64,000 nucleotides of DNA from Algoriphagus sp. (GCA_030729785.1 JANQWS010000011.1:1-64000), one strand, 5' to 3'; positions 45,965 to 56,282 are shown, numbered from the stretch's first letter. The notes: generated by a model from the sequence alone, not told the origin. Translations and numbers: made by a program.

Positions 45965-48415
45965 ATGAAAATCCTCAAGTTTGGCGGCTCGTCCATCGCG
46001 ACCCCAGAAAATATCTACCAAGTATTCACCATCATTCAAGAGCAATTAATTCATAACGAATTAGCCGTAGTCTTTTCTGCTTTTGGTGGGGTGACAGAAA
46101 ATCTGCTATCCACTGCTAAACTAGCTGGTGCTAGCGACCTAGCCTATCGGAAGGAATTGAATGCACTAGCAGATAGACACTTGAAGCTGGTACAGCAACT
46201 CATCTCTGTACAGCATCAAGCTCGGGTAATGACCTTTGTGGAAGTTAGGTTCAAAGAACTGGAGGACCTTTTCCATGGAATTTATTTAATCAAGGAAAAT
46301 TCAGCCAAAACCTTAGATTATGTGGCCAGCTTTGGCGAGCGATTGTCTACCTTCATCTTGGCTGAAGCCCTTTCTGGAAGAGGTTTACCAACTACTTTTG
46401 TGGATGCTCGTGATCTCATTCGCACCAACAACCGATTTGGTCAAGCACGCGTGGATCATCAAAAAACAACTGTGCTCATTAAAAACTTTTTTGCGCAGCA
46501 TGAAGGAACAAAAATCATTACTGGATTTATTGCATCGACTGAAAATGGCGAGACGACGACTTTAGGTAGGTCTGGTTCAGATTATACTGCTTCCATTTTT
46601 GCTAGCGCAGTGGACGCTACAGCATTAGAAATTTGGACAGATGTCTCCGGGGTTTTGACATCTGATCCAAATTTGGTCTATACTGCAATCACTATCCCGC
46701 ACCTGACCTACAATGAGGCGATGGAACTTTCACACTTTGGGGCTAAAGTGATTTTCCCGGCGACCATACAGCCGGTAATGAAAAAGAATATTTCAATCTA
46801 CATCAAAAATACCTTTGAGCCAGAGAATAAAGGCACGCTTATTAATGGGGACCTGAGTCAAGGTGGATTGATTAAAGGAATAAGTTCCCTATCAGAAATC
46901 TCCTTGGTGACTGTTCAAGGCACGGGCTTGCTAGAAGAGGGGGCTGCATTGAGTCGAGTGTTTAAGGCACTTGCCGAATCCAAAATAAAAATTATCCTTA
47001 TTTCACAAGCCTCCTCCGAACACAGTATTTGTTTGGCAATTAAAACAGAAGAAACACCTTTGGCCAAAGAAGCATTAGAGAAGGAGTTTACCTACGAAAT
47101 AAAATCTGGAGAGATGGAAGATGTATCGCTGCTCCATGGTTTGGCTACACTAGCGGTAGTAGGCGAAAACATGAGGCAAAATCCAGGTGCTTCTGGCCGA
47201 TTATTTCGTGCATTGGGCCAAAACAACATCAATGTGGTGGCGATTGCGCAAGGAAGTTCAGAATTAAACATATCAGCTGTCATCCCACAGGCAGACCTAC
47301 AAAAAGCTTTGAATGCTTTACACGAAGCTTTTTTTCTTTCTGAAAACAAGGTTCTTCACGTGTTTTTGGTGGGTACTGGGCTAATTGGTACTGCCTTAAT
47401 GAAAATGATCGCACATCAACAACATAAACTAGTTCATGACAACGAGCTGGATATTCAAATTCATGGATTAGCAAATAGCCGGTTCATGGCATTCCATGAA
47501 GATGGATTTGACTTAAAGCAAGAGTACGTGTTGACTGAAAAAGATCAGCCAATGAATTTGGATACCTTCATCGCCCAGATGGAAGAGATGAATTTTTCAA
47601 ATTCAGTATTTGTGGATTGTACTGCAAGCCAAGAAGTGGCTGATCGATATGCACGCATTTTAGAGGCCAAAGTAGGAATCGTTACACCCAATAAAAAAGC
47701 CAATTCTTCCTCCTTGGAAAATTACCGAATGCTAAAAAGGATCGCCAAGCGTCGAGGAGTGAAATTCCACTATGAAACCAACGTTGCAGCTGGTCTTCCA
47801 GTGATTAATACTTTACAAGATTTGATGCTCTCAGGAGATAAAGTAATTCGAATCGAGGCAGTACTTAGCGGTTCAATGAACTTTATATTCTCCACCCTAG
47901 AAAATGGCGCCCCTTTTTCAGAAGTCGTCCGGTTGGCTAAAGAGAAAGGATATACAGAACCCGACCCTCGAGATGACCTGAGTGGAATGGATGTTGCAAG
48001 AAAAATACTTATTCTAGGAAGGGAGGCTGAGCAAGAACTTGAATTTGAGGACATTACTATTCAAAGCATGGTGCCGGCGGACTGTATAGACACCAAATCG
48101 GTTGTTGATTTTTTAGAAAAATTAAAAAAACATGATCCTAATTTTTCTTCCCTACTTGGTGAATCCAATGCGAAAGGAGAAAAATTGAGATTTATGGCAA
48201 CTTTAGAAGGGGGTAAGGCAACCGTGGGTTTAAAATCGCTACCTGATTCTCATCCTTTCTCCACCTTAAAGGGGAGTGACAACATGATTTTGTTAACTAC
48301 TGACCGCTACAATGATCGTCCCATGATCATCCGCGGACCAGGAGCTGGGGCTGATGTGACTGCCGCTGGTGTATTTGCAGACGTGATTCGAATCGGTAAC
48401 TACACCCGAGAATGA
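45965..48415 (+). CDS. thrA: Bifunctional aspartate kinase/homoserine dehydrogenase
   Basis: An 816-residue fusion catalysing the first and third steps from aspartate to homoserine. The kinase domain (about 1-290) starts MKILKFGGSS and includes TTLGRSGSDYTA and WTDVSGVLTSDP; two ACT-type regulatory repeats lie at about 310-460; the dehydrogenase (about 465-816) begins FLVGTGLIGTAL with a Rossmann GxGxxG and holds LSGSMNFIFS and GYTEPDPRDDLSG. It is the first gene of thrABC; its stop overlaps thrB by 4 bases (ATGA). Feedback inhibition by threonine is known for the family. Confidence 0.97.
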   Translation: MKILKFGGSSIATPENIYQVFTIIQEQLIHNELAVVFSAFGGVTENLLSTAKLAGASDLAYRKELNALADRHLKLVQQLISVQHQARVMTFVEVRFKELEDLFHGIYLIKENSAKTLDYVASFGERLSTFILAEALSGRGLPTTFVDARDLIRTNNRFGQARVDHQKTTVLIKNFFAQHEGTKIITGFIASTENGETTTLGRSGSDYTASIFASAVDATALEIWTDVSGVLTSDPNLVYTAITIPHLTYNEAMELSHFGAKVIFPATIQPVMKKNISIYIKNTFEPENKGTLINGDLSQGGLIKGISSLSEISLVTVQGTGLLEEGAALSRVFKALAESKIKIILISQASSEHSICLAIKTEETPLAKEALEKEFTYEIKSGEMEDVSLLHGLATLAVVGENMRQNPGASGRLFRALGQNNINVVAIAQGSSELNISAVIPQADLQKALNALHEAFFLSENKVLHVFLVGTGLIGTALMKMIAHQQHKLVHDNELDIQIHGLANSRFMAFHEDGFDLKQEYVLTEKDQPMNLDTFIAQMEEMNFSNSVFVDCTASQEVADRYARILEAKVGIVTPNKKANSSSLENYRMLKRIAKRRGVKFHYETNVAAGLPVINTLQDLMLSGDKVIRIEAVLSGSMNFIFSTLENGAPFSEVVRLAKEKGYTEPDPRDDLSGMDVARKILILGREAEQELEFEDITIQSMVPADCIDTKSVVDFLEKLKKHDPNFSSLLGESNAKGEKLRFMATLEGGKATVGLKSLPDSHPFSTLKGSDNMILLTTDRYNDRPMIIRGPGAGADVTAAGVFADVIRIGNYTRE

Positions 48416-49344
48416 AAGGGGAGGTACGTGCCTTTGCTCCGGCTACAGTAGCGAATGTATCCTGTGGGTTTGATATTCTCGGTTTTGCTATCGATACCTT
48501 AGGAGATGTTGTAAGAGTGAAAGAAAAAAAAGAACCTGGCATTCAGGTAGTTTCGATCACAGGCGACCAGGGAAGACTTCCCCTGGATCCAACCAAAAAT
48601 ACCTGTGCCGTGGCAGTTCAAGCCCTATTAACTGAATTAAATCAGACAATTGGACTTGAAATTTACTTGGAAAAGGGACTGCCTTTGGGTTCAGGTTTGG
48701 GCTCAAGTGCAGCAAGTGCCGTGGCAGCATTGGTGGCTACAAACAGGCTCCTTGATGATCCATTTGAGAAAAAACAATTACTCCCCTTTGCCATGGCTGC
48801 AGAAAAAATTGCTTGTGGGGTAGGACATGCTGACAATGTGGCTCCTTGTTTGCTCGGAGGGTTTGTCCTTATTCGCGACTACCAGCCTTTAGACATCATC
48901 AAATTACCCGTGCCAAAAGATTTGCATTGTATCGTGCTTCATCCTCATTTTGAATTAAATACAGCAGATTCAAGAGCAGTAATACGGGATCGAATTGCTG
49001 TATCTCAGGCTACAATTCAGTCTGGCAACGTAGCTGGTTTAATTGCCGGACTTTTTCAAGAAGATTTTGAATTAATAGGAAGGTCCTTAAAAGACGTCAT
49101 TGCAGAACCTTATCGAGCAGCCTTAATTCCTGCTTTTTATCAAGTAAAAGAAGCTGTTTTAGCTGCAGGAGCACTGGGGATGGGGATTTCTGGCTCCGGA
49201 CCCACACTATTTGTACTTAGTAAGGGGAAAGACCAGGTTCAGCAAATACTTGAAGCAGCTCGTTTAGTTTATGATTCATTTGGACTAGGGGTGGATGATT
49301 ACCATTCATCAATCAATACGGAAGGTGCCTATGTCCTTGATTAG
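48412..49344 (+). CDS. thrB: Homoserine kinase
   Basis: A 310-residue GHMP kinase that makes O-phosphohomoserine. It begins VRAFAPATVANVSCGFD and has the ATP-binding PLGSGLGSSAAS (91-102) and the C-terminal GMGISGSGPT motif. It is coupled to thrA by an ATGA overlap and ends 8 bases before thrC. Confidence 0.97.
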   Translation: MKGEVRAFAPATVANVSCGFDILGFAIDTLGDVVRVKEKKEPGIQVVSITGDQGRLPLDPTKNTCAVAVQALLTELNQTIGLEIYLEKGLPLGSGLGSSAASAVAALVATNRLLDDPFEKKQLLPFAMAAEKIACGVGHADNVAPCLLGGFVLIRDYQPLDIIKLPVPKDLHCIVLHPHFELNTADSRAVIRDRIAVSQATIQSGNVAGLIAGLFQEDFELIGRSLKDVIAEPYRAALIPAFYQVKEAVLAAGALGMGISGSGPTLFVLSKGKDQVQQILEAARLVYDSFGLGVDDYHSSINTEGAYVLD

Positions 49345-49352
49345 CTTATTTT

Positions 49353-50651
49353 ATGCAGTACTATAGCACTACTAATCGCGAATTAAAAGTATCCCTTCAA
49401 GAGGCAGTACTAAAGGGTCTAGCGCCAGACAACGGACTATTTATGCCTTTAACAATTCCTACTTTTCCGGAAGCATGGATGGAAGAGCTATCGAATTTAA
49501 GCTTTCGAGAAATTGGCTATCGTGTAATTGGTGCTTTGTTTTCTAGTGATTTAACAGATGCACAAATTCAAGAATTAGTAGACCATACCTTGACTTTTGA
49601 TGCCCCACTTGTTGAGGTGGAGCAAAACGTATTTAGCCTTGAGTTGTTTCATGGTCCGACACTAGCATTCAAAGATTTTGGCGCTCGATTTTGTGCCAAG
49701 TTATTGGGTATGCTTGTAGGTACTAGCGCTAAAAAAACACGCATTTTGGTAGCTACTTCAGGAGATACAGGCAGTGCAGTAGCCAATGGATTTCTGAATG
49801 TCGCAGGTGTGGAAGTAATTATACTCTACCCAAAAGGCAAAGTGAGTTTACTTCAGGAAAAACAATTTACCACACTCGGGAAAAATATCATTTGCCTAGA
49901 AGTTGAAGGAGTTTTCGACGATTGCCAAGCTTTGGTTAAACAGGCGTTTTTGGATCCAGAACTCAACGAAAAACTCATTTTGACTTCTGCCAATTCAATC
50001 AATGTTGCACGGTGGATTCCACAGTGCCTCTATTATTTCTATGCGTACTCCCGCCTACCAAAGAAAACTGGAAAAATTGTTTTTTCAGTGCCAAGTGGAA
50101 ATTTTGGTAACCTTGCAGCTGGAATTTTAGCGCAACGGATGGGCCTGCCCATCAGCCAATTTATTGCTGCTACCAACGAAAATAAGGTAGTCCCAACGTT
50201 TTTAACGGGATCCTATTTTGAAGCCAAACCCTCTATTCCAACACTTTCCAATGCGATGGATGTAGGAAATCCAAGTAATTTTCCCCGGCTTGTAAATTTA
50301 TTTGAAGGAGATGAGGAAAAATTCCGAAACCAGGTCAAGGGCTATTTTTTTTCAGATGCACAGACCGTTCAGGCCATGCAATCTGTATATCGCTTGGGCT
50401 ACACCCTGGATCCACATGGTGCTATTGGGTACCTAGGATTAAAAAAATTCTTAGAAATTGATAAGGATTATCAGGGGATATTTTTGGAGACCGCACATCC
50501 TGGTAAGTTTCAAGAAGTCGTAGAAAAGGCAATTAGCGAAAAATTAAAATTACCTGAACGGTTGGCTATTTTTCAAAAGGGAGAAAAAAATACGATTCCC
50601 CTTACTGCTAGTTTTGAATCTTTTAAACAGTTTTTGAGTGCATTGGATTAA
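49353..50651 (+). CDS. thrC: Threonine synthase
   Basis: A 432-residue PLP enzyme converting O-phosphohomoserine to threonine. The PLP lysine is K107 in GPTLAFKDFGARF, with the phosphate-binding ATSGDTGSAV and the VPSGNFGNL loop following. The N-terminus MQYYSTTNRELKVSL fits the E. coli/yeast-type (class II) enzyme. It is the last gene of thrABC; no clear terminator follows before repeat copy B. Confidence 0.97.
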   Translation: MQYYSTTNRELKVSLQEAVLKGLAPDNGLFMPLTIPTFPEAWMEELSNLSFREIGYRVIGALFSSDLTDAQIQELVDHTLTFDAPLVEVEQNVFSLELFHGPTLAFKDFGARFCAKLLGMLVGTSAKKTRILVATSGDTGSAVANGFLNVAGVEVIILYPKGKVSLLQEKQFTTLGKNIICLEVEGVFDDCQALVKQAFLDPELNEKLILTSANSINVARWIPQCLYYFYAYSRLPKKTGKIVFSVPSGNFGNLAAGILAQRMGLPISQFIAATNENKVVPTFLTGSYFEAKPSIPTLSNAMDVGNPSNFPRLVNLFEGDEEKFRNQVKGYFFSDAQTVQAMQSVYRLGYTLDPHGAIGYLGLKKFLEIDKDYQGIFLETAHPGKFQEVVEKAISEKLKLPERLAIFQKGEKNTIPLTASFESFKQFLSALD

Positions 50652-50724
50652 CTATCAACCCGTTCAACTTATACCGATTTTTTCTCGTAAGTAGCCAACA
50701 CCCATTTTTAAGTAAAATCTTTAT

Positions 50725-50880
50725 GATTATCCGCTATCACACCAGGAGCTTGAAGTCTAGTTGAAGTACTGCGGATAATCGTCGATGGGCCACGGCCCAC
50801 AGGCAGACCACGGTGCACAGCTCACCTAAATAGCCTTCAAGCTTTTCTTTGGTTACTGGTGACAAAGCTGATAATCAGAA
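50725..50880 (+). repeat. Dispersed intergenic repeat, copy B
   Basis: About 155 bases, colinear with copy A: GATTATCCGC (50725-50734) pairs with GCGGATAATC (50771-50780), the region between them differs by only four or so bases from copy A, the middle CCACGG/CCACAG tract is more variable, and the tail again ends TACTGGTGACAAAG-TGATAATCAG apart from single changes. It fills most of the 323-base gap between thrC and the debranching enzyme gene. Confidence 0.85.
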
Positions 50881-50974
50881 AATCTTTTATCTGACTATCA
50901 ACTTTTTATTTATTTCGCTTTAATTTTTCTTATCCATCTAATCCCTTATTTTTAGTTTCATTCAATATTCTCTG

Positions 50975-52894
50975 ATGAGTAGCTATATCCATTTCGATAA
51001 ATCTCAATTAATCAACCTGAATTATTCTTTGGAGCGAGAGATCATTCGATCCAATCGATCAGGCGCTTACACCAGTACTACCATTATAGGATGCAATACC
51101 AGAAAATATCACGGTTTATTGGTCGTTCCTCAGCCACAGATTGACTCCCAAAACCACGTGATGCTATCCACTGTCCACGAGACTGTGATTCAGCGCGGGG
51201 CAAGCTTTAATTTAGGAATTGCCAAATTTCCGGGCAACTATGCTCCTAGAGGCCACAAATACCTAGAAGATTTTAACTCCGAACCTATCCCAAAGTTGAC
51301 CTACCGGGTAGGAGGAGTGCTCTTGCAAAAAGAATTGATTTTAGATTCCAACCGTGATCGGGTAATGATCCGTTATACTTTGTTAGAGGCTCAATCCCCA
51401 ACCACACTTCGTGTCCAACCATTTCTAGCATTTCGAGGATACCATGAGCTACAGAAAGCAAACAATCACATTAATACGGCTTACGAAGCAGTGAACAATG
51501 GAGTTCGATTTCAGCTATACCCCAATTACGATCCCTTATACCTTCAATTGTCCAAGGAAACTACTTTTATTTCTAACCCCGATTGGTATTACAAACTGGA
51601 ATACATCCAAGAGCGAGAACGTGGGTACGAGTACCAAGAAGATTTATTTGTGCCTGGGTGCTTAGAGTTTGAAATCAGCAAAGGGGAGTCCGTTATTTTT
51701 TCAGCTGGATTGACAGATGCAGATCCAGAAACCCGAGCGCTAGCTTTTGAAAAAGAAATTGAAAGGCGTATTCCAAGAAATAATTTTGAGAATTGCTTAA
51801 AAAATTCTGCAGGACAGTTTATTCGGAATCGAAATGGGGAAGTGCGTGTCATTGCAGGCTACCCATGGTTTGGCTGGTGGGGGAGAGATACATTTATTGC
51901 TGCTCCAGGATTGACCTTAGCGACAGGAGATTCAAGCACCTTCCTAGAGATCATGGACACCATGTCCAAGGACCTTAAGGGAGCACTATTTCCCAACATC
52001 GGTAGTGGAACATACACCAATATGACTTCTATGGATGCCCCACTTTGGTTTTTTTGGTCACTACAGAACTACATCCACTACACAGGAGATAAAAAAACAA
52101 TTCAAGATCGTTACCTATCGAAGCTCCGAGGTATTATTGAAGGATACAGGGAAGGAACAGATTTCAACATTCACATGCTTCCTTCAGGTCTGATCTCAGG
52201 AGGACAAGAAGGGATTGCGCTCACCTGGATGGATGCCATTACACCAGACGGGCCAGTAACACCACGAATGGGATGTCCTGTAGAAATTCAAGCCTTATGG
52301 TACAATGCTTTGTGCTTCTACCATGAACTAAGTGGTGAAGAAGAATACCTCAACTTAGCCCTTCAAGTAAAGGAATCTTTCGAACGTGAGTTTTGGTCTT
52401 GGCAGCATGGTTATCTAGCGGATGTGGTCCATGGAGAAGAAAAAGATTGGTCCATTCGTCCCAACATGATTTTTGCAACCTCCCTCCCCTATGTGATTTT
52501 GGATGAGGAAAAATGCGATAAGGTATTGGAATTAGTTAAGTCTAAACTCGTTACCCCAAGAGGCCTTCGCTCCCTCTCCCCGGACGATCCTGGGTACAAA
52601 GGGTATTATTTTGGAAATCAAATTAGCCGAGATCAGGCCTACCACAACGGAACAATCTGGGCTTGGCTTTTAGGGCATTTTGCGGAAGGTTACCTCAAAT
52701 TACATGGAAAGGCAGCAAAGATTTTTGTTGAAAAAATTATCAAAGGCTTTGATGGGGTGATGACTCAGTATGGAGTAGGGACCGTAGCAGAAATTTACGA
52801 TGGGGATGCCCCACACCGTCCCAAAGGTGCAGTATCACAAGCATGGAGTATCGCGGAATTACTGCGAATGATGGACTTAGTCAAACAGGTTTAA
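50975..52894 (+). CDS. Glycogen debranching enzyme, amylo-alpha-1,6-glucosidase type (GH133)
   Basis: A 639-residue enzyme of the bacterial/archaeal debrancher type. The N-terminal domain (about 1-270) contains RSGAYTSTTIIGCNTRKYHGLLV; the (alpha/alpha)6 catalytic domain starts near 285 with AGYPWFGWWGRDTFIA, and LTWMDAI and YHNGTIWAWLLG follow. It would remove alpha-1,6 branches from glycogen-like glucans. It is first in an operon with a GT4 glycosyltransferase (10 bases downstream) and a GH57 amylase. Confidence 0.94.
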   Translation: MSSYIHFDKSQLINLNYSLEREIIRSNRSGAYTSTTIIGCNTRKYHGLLVVPQPQIDSQNHVMLSTVHETVIQRGASFNLGIAKFPGNYAPRGHKYLEDFNSEPIPKLTYRVGGVLLQKELILDSNRDRVMIRYTLLEAQSPTTLRVQPFLAFRGYHELQKANNHINTAYEAVNNGVRFQLYPNYDPLYLQLSKETTFISNPDWYYKLEYIQERERGYEYQEDLFVPGCLEFEISKGESVIFSAGLTDADPETRALAFEKEIERRIPRNNFENCLKNSAGQFIRNRNGEVRVIAGYPWFGWWGRDTFIAAPGLTLATGDSSTFLEIMDTMSKDLKGALFPNIGSGTYTNMTSMDAPLWFFWSLQNYIHYTGDKKTIQDRYLSKLRGIIEGYREGTDFNIHMLPSGLISGGQEGIALTWMDAITPDGPVTPRMGCPVEIQALWYNALCFYHELSGEEEYLNLALQVKESFEREFWSWQHGYLADVVHGEEKDWSIRPNMIFATSLPYVILDEEKCDKVLELVKSKLVTPRGLRSLSPDDPGYKGYYFGNQISRDQAYHNGTIWAWLLGHFAEGYLKLHGKAAKIFVEKIIKGFDGVMTQYGVGTVAEIYDGDAPHRPKGAVSQAWSIAELLRMMDLVKQV

Positions 52895-52904
52895 CCGATT
52901 TTCT

Positions 52905-54194
52905 ATGAAAGCACTCATGTTTGGGTGGGAATTTCCGCCACATATTTCTGGAGGATTAGGTACCGCTTGCTATGGATTGGTACAAGGCATGAATGTGCAC
53001 AAGCAAGAAGTGATTTTTGTAGTGCCCAAGCTTTGGGGAGATGAGGAGCCAGTGGCAGACTTCGTCAATGCCAGTGGCATTACGGTGGATTACCGAGAAC
53101 GTAGGTTTAAAAAACTTTGGAAAAATCTGACCTACCTCGAAGTCAATAGCTACCTAATCCCCTACCTAGGTCCACAAGAGTTTAAAAAGTTCACCGATTA
53201 CTCCCTGCATGACCGAACAGATGTAGCAGAAAGTATTTTTTCCACTAATTATCAATTTAGTGGTAAGTATGGAAAAAACCTGATGGAAGAAGTCTCTCGC
53301 TATGCACTTGTTGGAGCACAAATAGCCCGAGATCGAAGTGATTTTGACATCATCCATGCCCACGATTGGCTAGCCTACCCAGCAGGTATCGCCGCCAAAG
53401 AAATTAGTGGAAAGCCTTTGGTCGTTCATGTACATGCTACCGAGTACGACCGATCTGGGGAGTCTGTCAACTTTCCAGTATTTGAGATTGAGCGTGCGGG
53501 CATGCACGCTGCCGACCACGTAGTAGCTGTCAGTCAGCTGACAAAAAATATTTGTATTCGAAAATACGGTATCCCTCCTGAGAAAATAACTGTACTTCAT
53601 AACGCAGTATTGGATGCAAGCATCATTACCTCTTCTTACCAGAAAAAAGTGCCTGAAAAAATTGTCACTTTTCTTGGCCGAATTACGTATCAAAAGGGTC
53701 CTGAATACTTTGTAGAAGCTGCAAAAAAGGTGATTGATCGAGACCCAAATGTGCGCTTTGTCATGGCAGGATCTGGAGATCTATTGACTAAGATGGTGGA
53801 ACGCGTTGCAGAACTTCGTATGGGAAACAAATTTCATTTTACCGGATTCTTGAAAGGGGATGATGTCGATCATATGTACGCAATTAGTGACGTGTATGTA
53901 ATGCCTTCCGTGTCGGAACCGTTCGGTATTGCACCTTTGGAAGCTGTTCGACACAATACCCCCGTGATTATCTCCAAACAATCTGGAGTGGCTGAGGTAT
54001 TGACGAATGCAATCAAAATTGATTTCTGGGATGTAGATGCGATGGCTGATGCCATTTTTGGACTTTTGCATTACCACAGTATCGCTCGAATGTTTACGGA
54101 ACTAGGAGCATCGGAATTGAAAAAATTGAAATGGGAGCATGTCGCTGCCAAACTAGTCACAGTTTACGAAAAAACTATAGCTCAACGCGCATGA
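52905..54194 (+). CDS. GT4 family glycosyltransferase, glycogen-synthase-like
   Basis: A 429-residue GT-B glycosyltransferase. The N-terminal Rossmann domain starts MKALMFGWEFPPHISGGLG, matching glycogen/starch-synthase-like proteins; the C-terminal domain has FLGRITYQKGPEYFVEAA and the nucleotide-sugar site EPFGIAPLEAV. Sandwiched between a debrancher and a GH57 amylase, it is probably involved in alpha-glucan synthesis; the donor, ADP- or UDP-glucose, cannot be told. Its stop overlaps the next gene by 4 bases (ATGA). Confidence 0.9.
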   Translation: MKALMFGWEFPPHISGGLGTACYGLVQGMNVHKQEVIFVVPKLWGDEEPVADFVNASGITVDYRERRFKKLWKNLTYLEVNSYLIPYLGPQEFKKFTDYSLHDRTDVAESIFSTNYQFSGKYGKNLMEEVSRYALVGAQIARDRSDFDIIHAHDWLAYPAGIAAKEISGKPLVVHVHATEYDRSGESVNFPVFEIERAGMHAADHVVAVSQLTKNICIRKYGIPPEKITVLHNAVLDASIITSSYQKKVPEKIVTFLGRITYQKGPEYFVEAAKKVIDRDPNVRFVMAGSGDLLTKMVERVAELRMGNKFHFTGFLKGDDVDHMYAISDVYVMPSVSEPFGIAPLEAVRHNTPVIISKQSGVAEVLTNAIKIDFWDVDAMADAIFGLLHYHSIARMFTELGASELKKLKWEHVAAKLVTVYEKTIAQRA

Positions 54195-55393
54195 GAACGA
54201 TCTGTTTTTATTTCCAAGTACATCAACCCTTCCGATTAAAGCCTTACCGATTTTTTGATATTGGGGAAGACCACTACTATTGGAATGACTACCTCAATCG
54301 GAGCGTTATTCGAAAAGTGGCACAAAAATGCTACCTCCCAATGAATGCTTTATTGCTTGAACTCATCCAGCGTTATGAGGGTCGATTCAAGGTAGCTTTT
54401 TCCATTTCTGGCACCTTTTTGGACCAATTAGAAGCTTATGCCCCTGATGTGCTTGAAAGTTTCCAGCGCTTAGTTGCCACAGGTCATGTAGAACTTCTCA
54501 ACGAAACCTATTCCCACTCTTTAGCAGCCCTCAAAAGCAAGGAAGAATTTGCATCCTTAGTTCACAAGCACCAAGGTCGAATTAAGGAACTCTTTAACGG
54601 CTATAGCCCAAAAGTTTTCAGAAATACAGAATTGATTTATTCAGATCAAATCGGAGCTCTTGTAGCTGAATTGGGTTACCAAGGAATTTTGACCGAAGGT
54701 GCCAAGCATGTTTTGGGATGGAAAAGCCCCAATTACGTCTATTCCAATTCGGTGAATCCAAAGCTGAAGGTGCTCTTGAAAAATTTTCGCCTATCGGATG
54801 ACATTGCCTTTCGTTTTGGAGATAAATCATGGGGAGATTTTCCCCTAACCACAGATAAATTTGTGTCGTGGCTCAACGCCCTTCCTAAAGAAGAACCCGT
54901 AGTCAACCTTTTTATGGATTACGAAACGTTTGGGGAGCACCAATGGGCAGAATCAGGAATTTTTGACTTTATGCGACACCTCCCTGAGACAATTTTCACT
55001 CAGTCCAACTTTACCTTCTCCACCCCTAGCGAAGTGATAAACGCACTTCCTTCAGTCGGAAACATTCATGTACCTACTCCTATTTCTTGGGCAGATGAAG
55101 AACGTGACCTCACTGCATGGTTGGGCAATGACATGCAAGACGAAGCATTTGACCGCTTATTTGAACTGGAAAAAAATATTAGAAAGGTCAGTGACCCAGA
55201 TCTCCTTCGAGATTGGGAATACCTTCAGACCTCCGATCATTTTTACTACATCTGTACCAAATTCTTCTCGGATGGATCAGTACATGACTATTTTAGCCCT
55301 TACGATACCCCCTACGATGCCTTCATCAACTACATGAATATCTTGAGTGACTTTATTTTACGAGTGAATGCGCACCTTAAAAACTCTGCCTAA
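54191..55393 (+). CDS. GH57 family alpha-amylase-like glycoside hydrolase
   Basis: A 400-residue GH57 protein with HQPFR near 11-15, GHVELLNETYSH (98-109), the predicted nucleophile E147 (FRNTELIYSD) and acid/base D243 (LFMDYETFGEHQW). It lacks a signal peptide, so it is cytoplasmic and acts on stored glucan or maltodextrins. The frame is open 20 codons upstream inside the GT gene; the ATG at 54191 gives the family start MRTICFYFQVHQP and an ATGA overlap. Confidence 0.93.
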   Translation: MRTICFYFQVHQPFRLKPYRFFDIGEDHYYWNDYLNRSVIRKVAQKCYLPMNALLLELIQRYEGRFKVAFSISGTFLDQLEAYAPDVLESFQRLVATGHVELLNETYSHSLAALKSKEEFASLVHKHQGRIKELFNGYSPKVFRNTELIYSDQIGALVAELGYQGILTEGAKHVLGWKSPNYVYSNSVNPKLKVLLKNFRLSDDIAFRFGDKSWGDFPLTTDKFVSWLNALPKEEPVVNLFMDYETFGEHQWAESGIFDFMRHLPETIFTQSNFTFSTPSEVINALPSVGNIHVPTPISWADEERDLTAWLGNDMQDEAFDRLFELEKNIRKVSDPDLLRDWEYLQTSDHFYYICTKFFSDGSVHDYFSPYDTPYDAFINYMNILSDFILRVNAHLKNSA

Positions 55394-55454
55394 ATGGAAT
55401 TCAACTGGGTCTAAACCAGAAAGTATCGGTTCAGATTAGCGTAGAATAAAAAAA

Positions 55455-56276
55455 TCAATAGCTCTCAGAGGAGTTCGGAAAATCCTTCGATTTCACATCC
55501 GCAATGTAATTTTGAAAGGCTTCGGTCATGGTTTTTTGCAGGTCTGCATAGCGCCGTAAGAATCGAGGCTTAAACTCTTGGGTGATTCCCAAGAGGTCGT
55601 GCATGACGAGCACTTGCCCATCCACATCCCCGCCGGCACCAATTCCAATTACCGGTATGGCGAGGGCTTCTGCCACGCGCTTGCCTAAGGCAGCAGGAAT
55701 TTTTTCCAAAACAAGAGCAAAGCACCCACAGGCCTCTAGTAATTTGGCATCCTCGATTAATTTTTCAGCTTCCTCCTCCTCACGAGCTCGAACGGTGTAG
55801 GTACCAAACTTATAAATAGACTGTGGTGTCAAGCCCAAATGTCCCATGACTGGCACCCCTGCACTCAATATCCGTAAGACGGATTCCTTAATTTCTGCAC
55901 CTCCCTCTACTTTAACTGCATGCGCTCCAGATTCCTTCATAATTCGGATAGCCGAGCGAAGAGCCTCCGAACTATTGCCTTGGTAGTTTCCAAAAGGAAT
56001 ATCCACCACGACAAAAGCTCTTTTTACTGCCCGTACCACAGCCGATGCATGGTAGATCATCTGATCCAAAGTGATTGGTAGGGTAGTTTCATGGCCTGCC
56101 ATGACATTCGATGCCGAATCCCCTACCAAAAGAATATCCATCCCTGCTTCATCTACGATTTTTGCCATCGAAAAATCGTAGGCTGTCAGCATAGAGATTT
56201 TTTCGCCGCGAAGCTTCATCTCTTGAAGCGTATGCGTTGTGATGCGCTTCACTGAAGCAGAAGAATGAAGGGACAT
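55455..56276 (-). CDS. panB: 3-methyl-2-oxobutanoate hydroxymethyltransferase
   Basis: A 273-residue enzyme for ketopantoate formation in pantothenate/CoA synthesis. Seen: [34 protein letters not shown] with the Mg2+ ligand, and VDIPFGNYQ, then [10 protein letters not shown] and [15 protein letters not shown]. The N-terminus has about 12 extra residues. It starts 6 bases after the PyrR-like gene stop, probably in the same unit; the other pan genes are not adjacent. Confidence 0.96.
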   Translation of the reverse strand: MSLHSSASVKRITTHTLQEMKLRGEKISMLTAYDFSMAKIVDEAGMDILLVGDSASNVMAGHETTLPITLDQMIYHASAVVRAVKRAFVVVDIPFGNYQGNSSEALRSAIRIMKESGAHAVKVEGGAEIKESVLRILSAGVPVMGHLGLTPQSIYKFGTYTVRAREEEEAEKLIEDAKLLEACGCFALVLEKIPAALGKRVAEALAIPVIGIGAGGDVDGQVLVMHDLLGITQEFKPRFLRRYADLQKTMTEAFQNYIADVKSKDFPNSSESY

Positions 56277-56282
56277 GATAAC

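Noticed and set aside
45809-46045. 78-codon minus-strand frame over the thrA leader
   Set aside because: It is antisense to the start of thrA and to the leader, has no recognisable domain, and reads as the shadow of conserved plus-strand sequence.
50725-50780. Repeat hairpin as the thrC terminator
   Set aside because: The stem has no T run after it, and the same hairpin occurs in copy A upstream of a minus-strand gene, so it belongs to the repeat.
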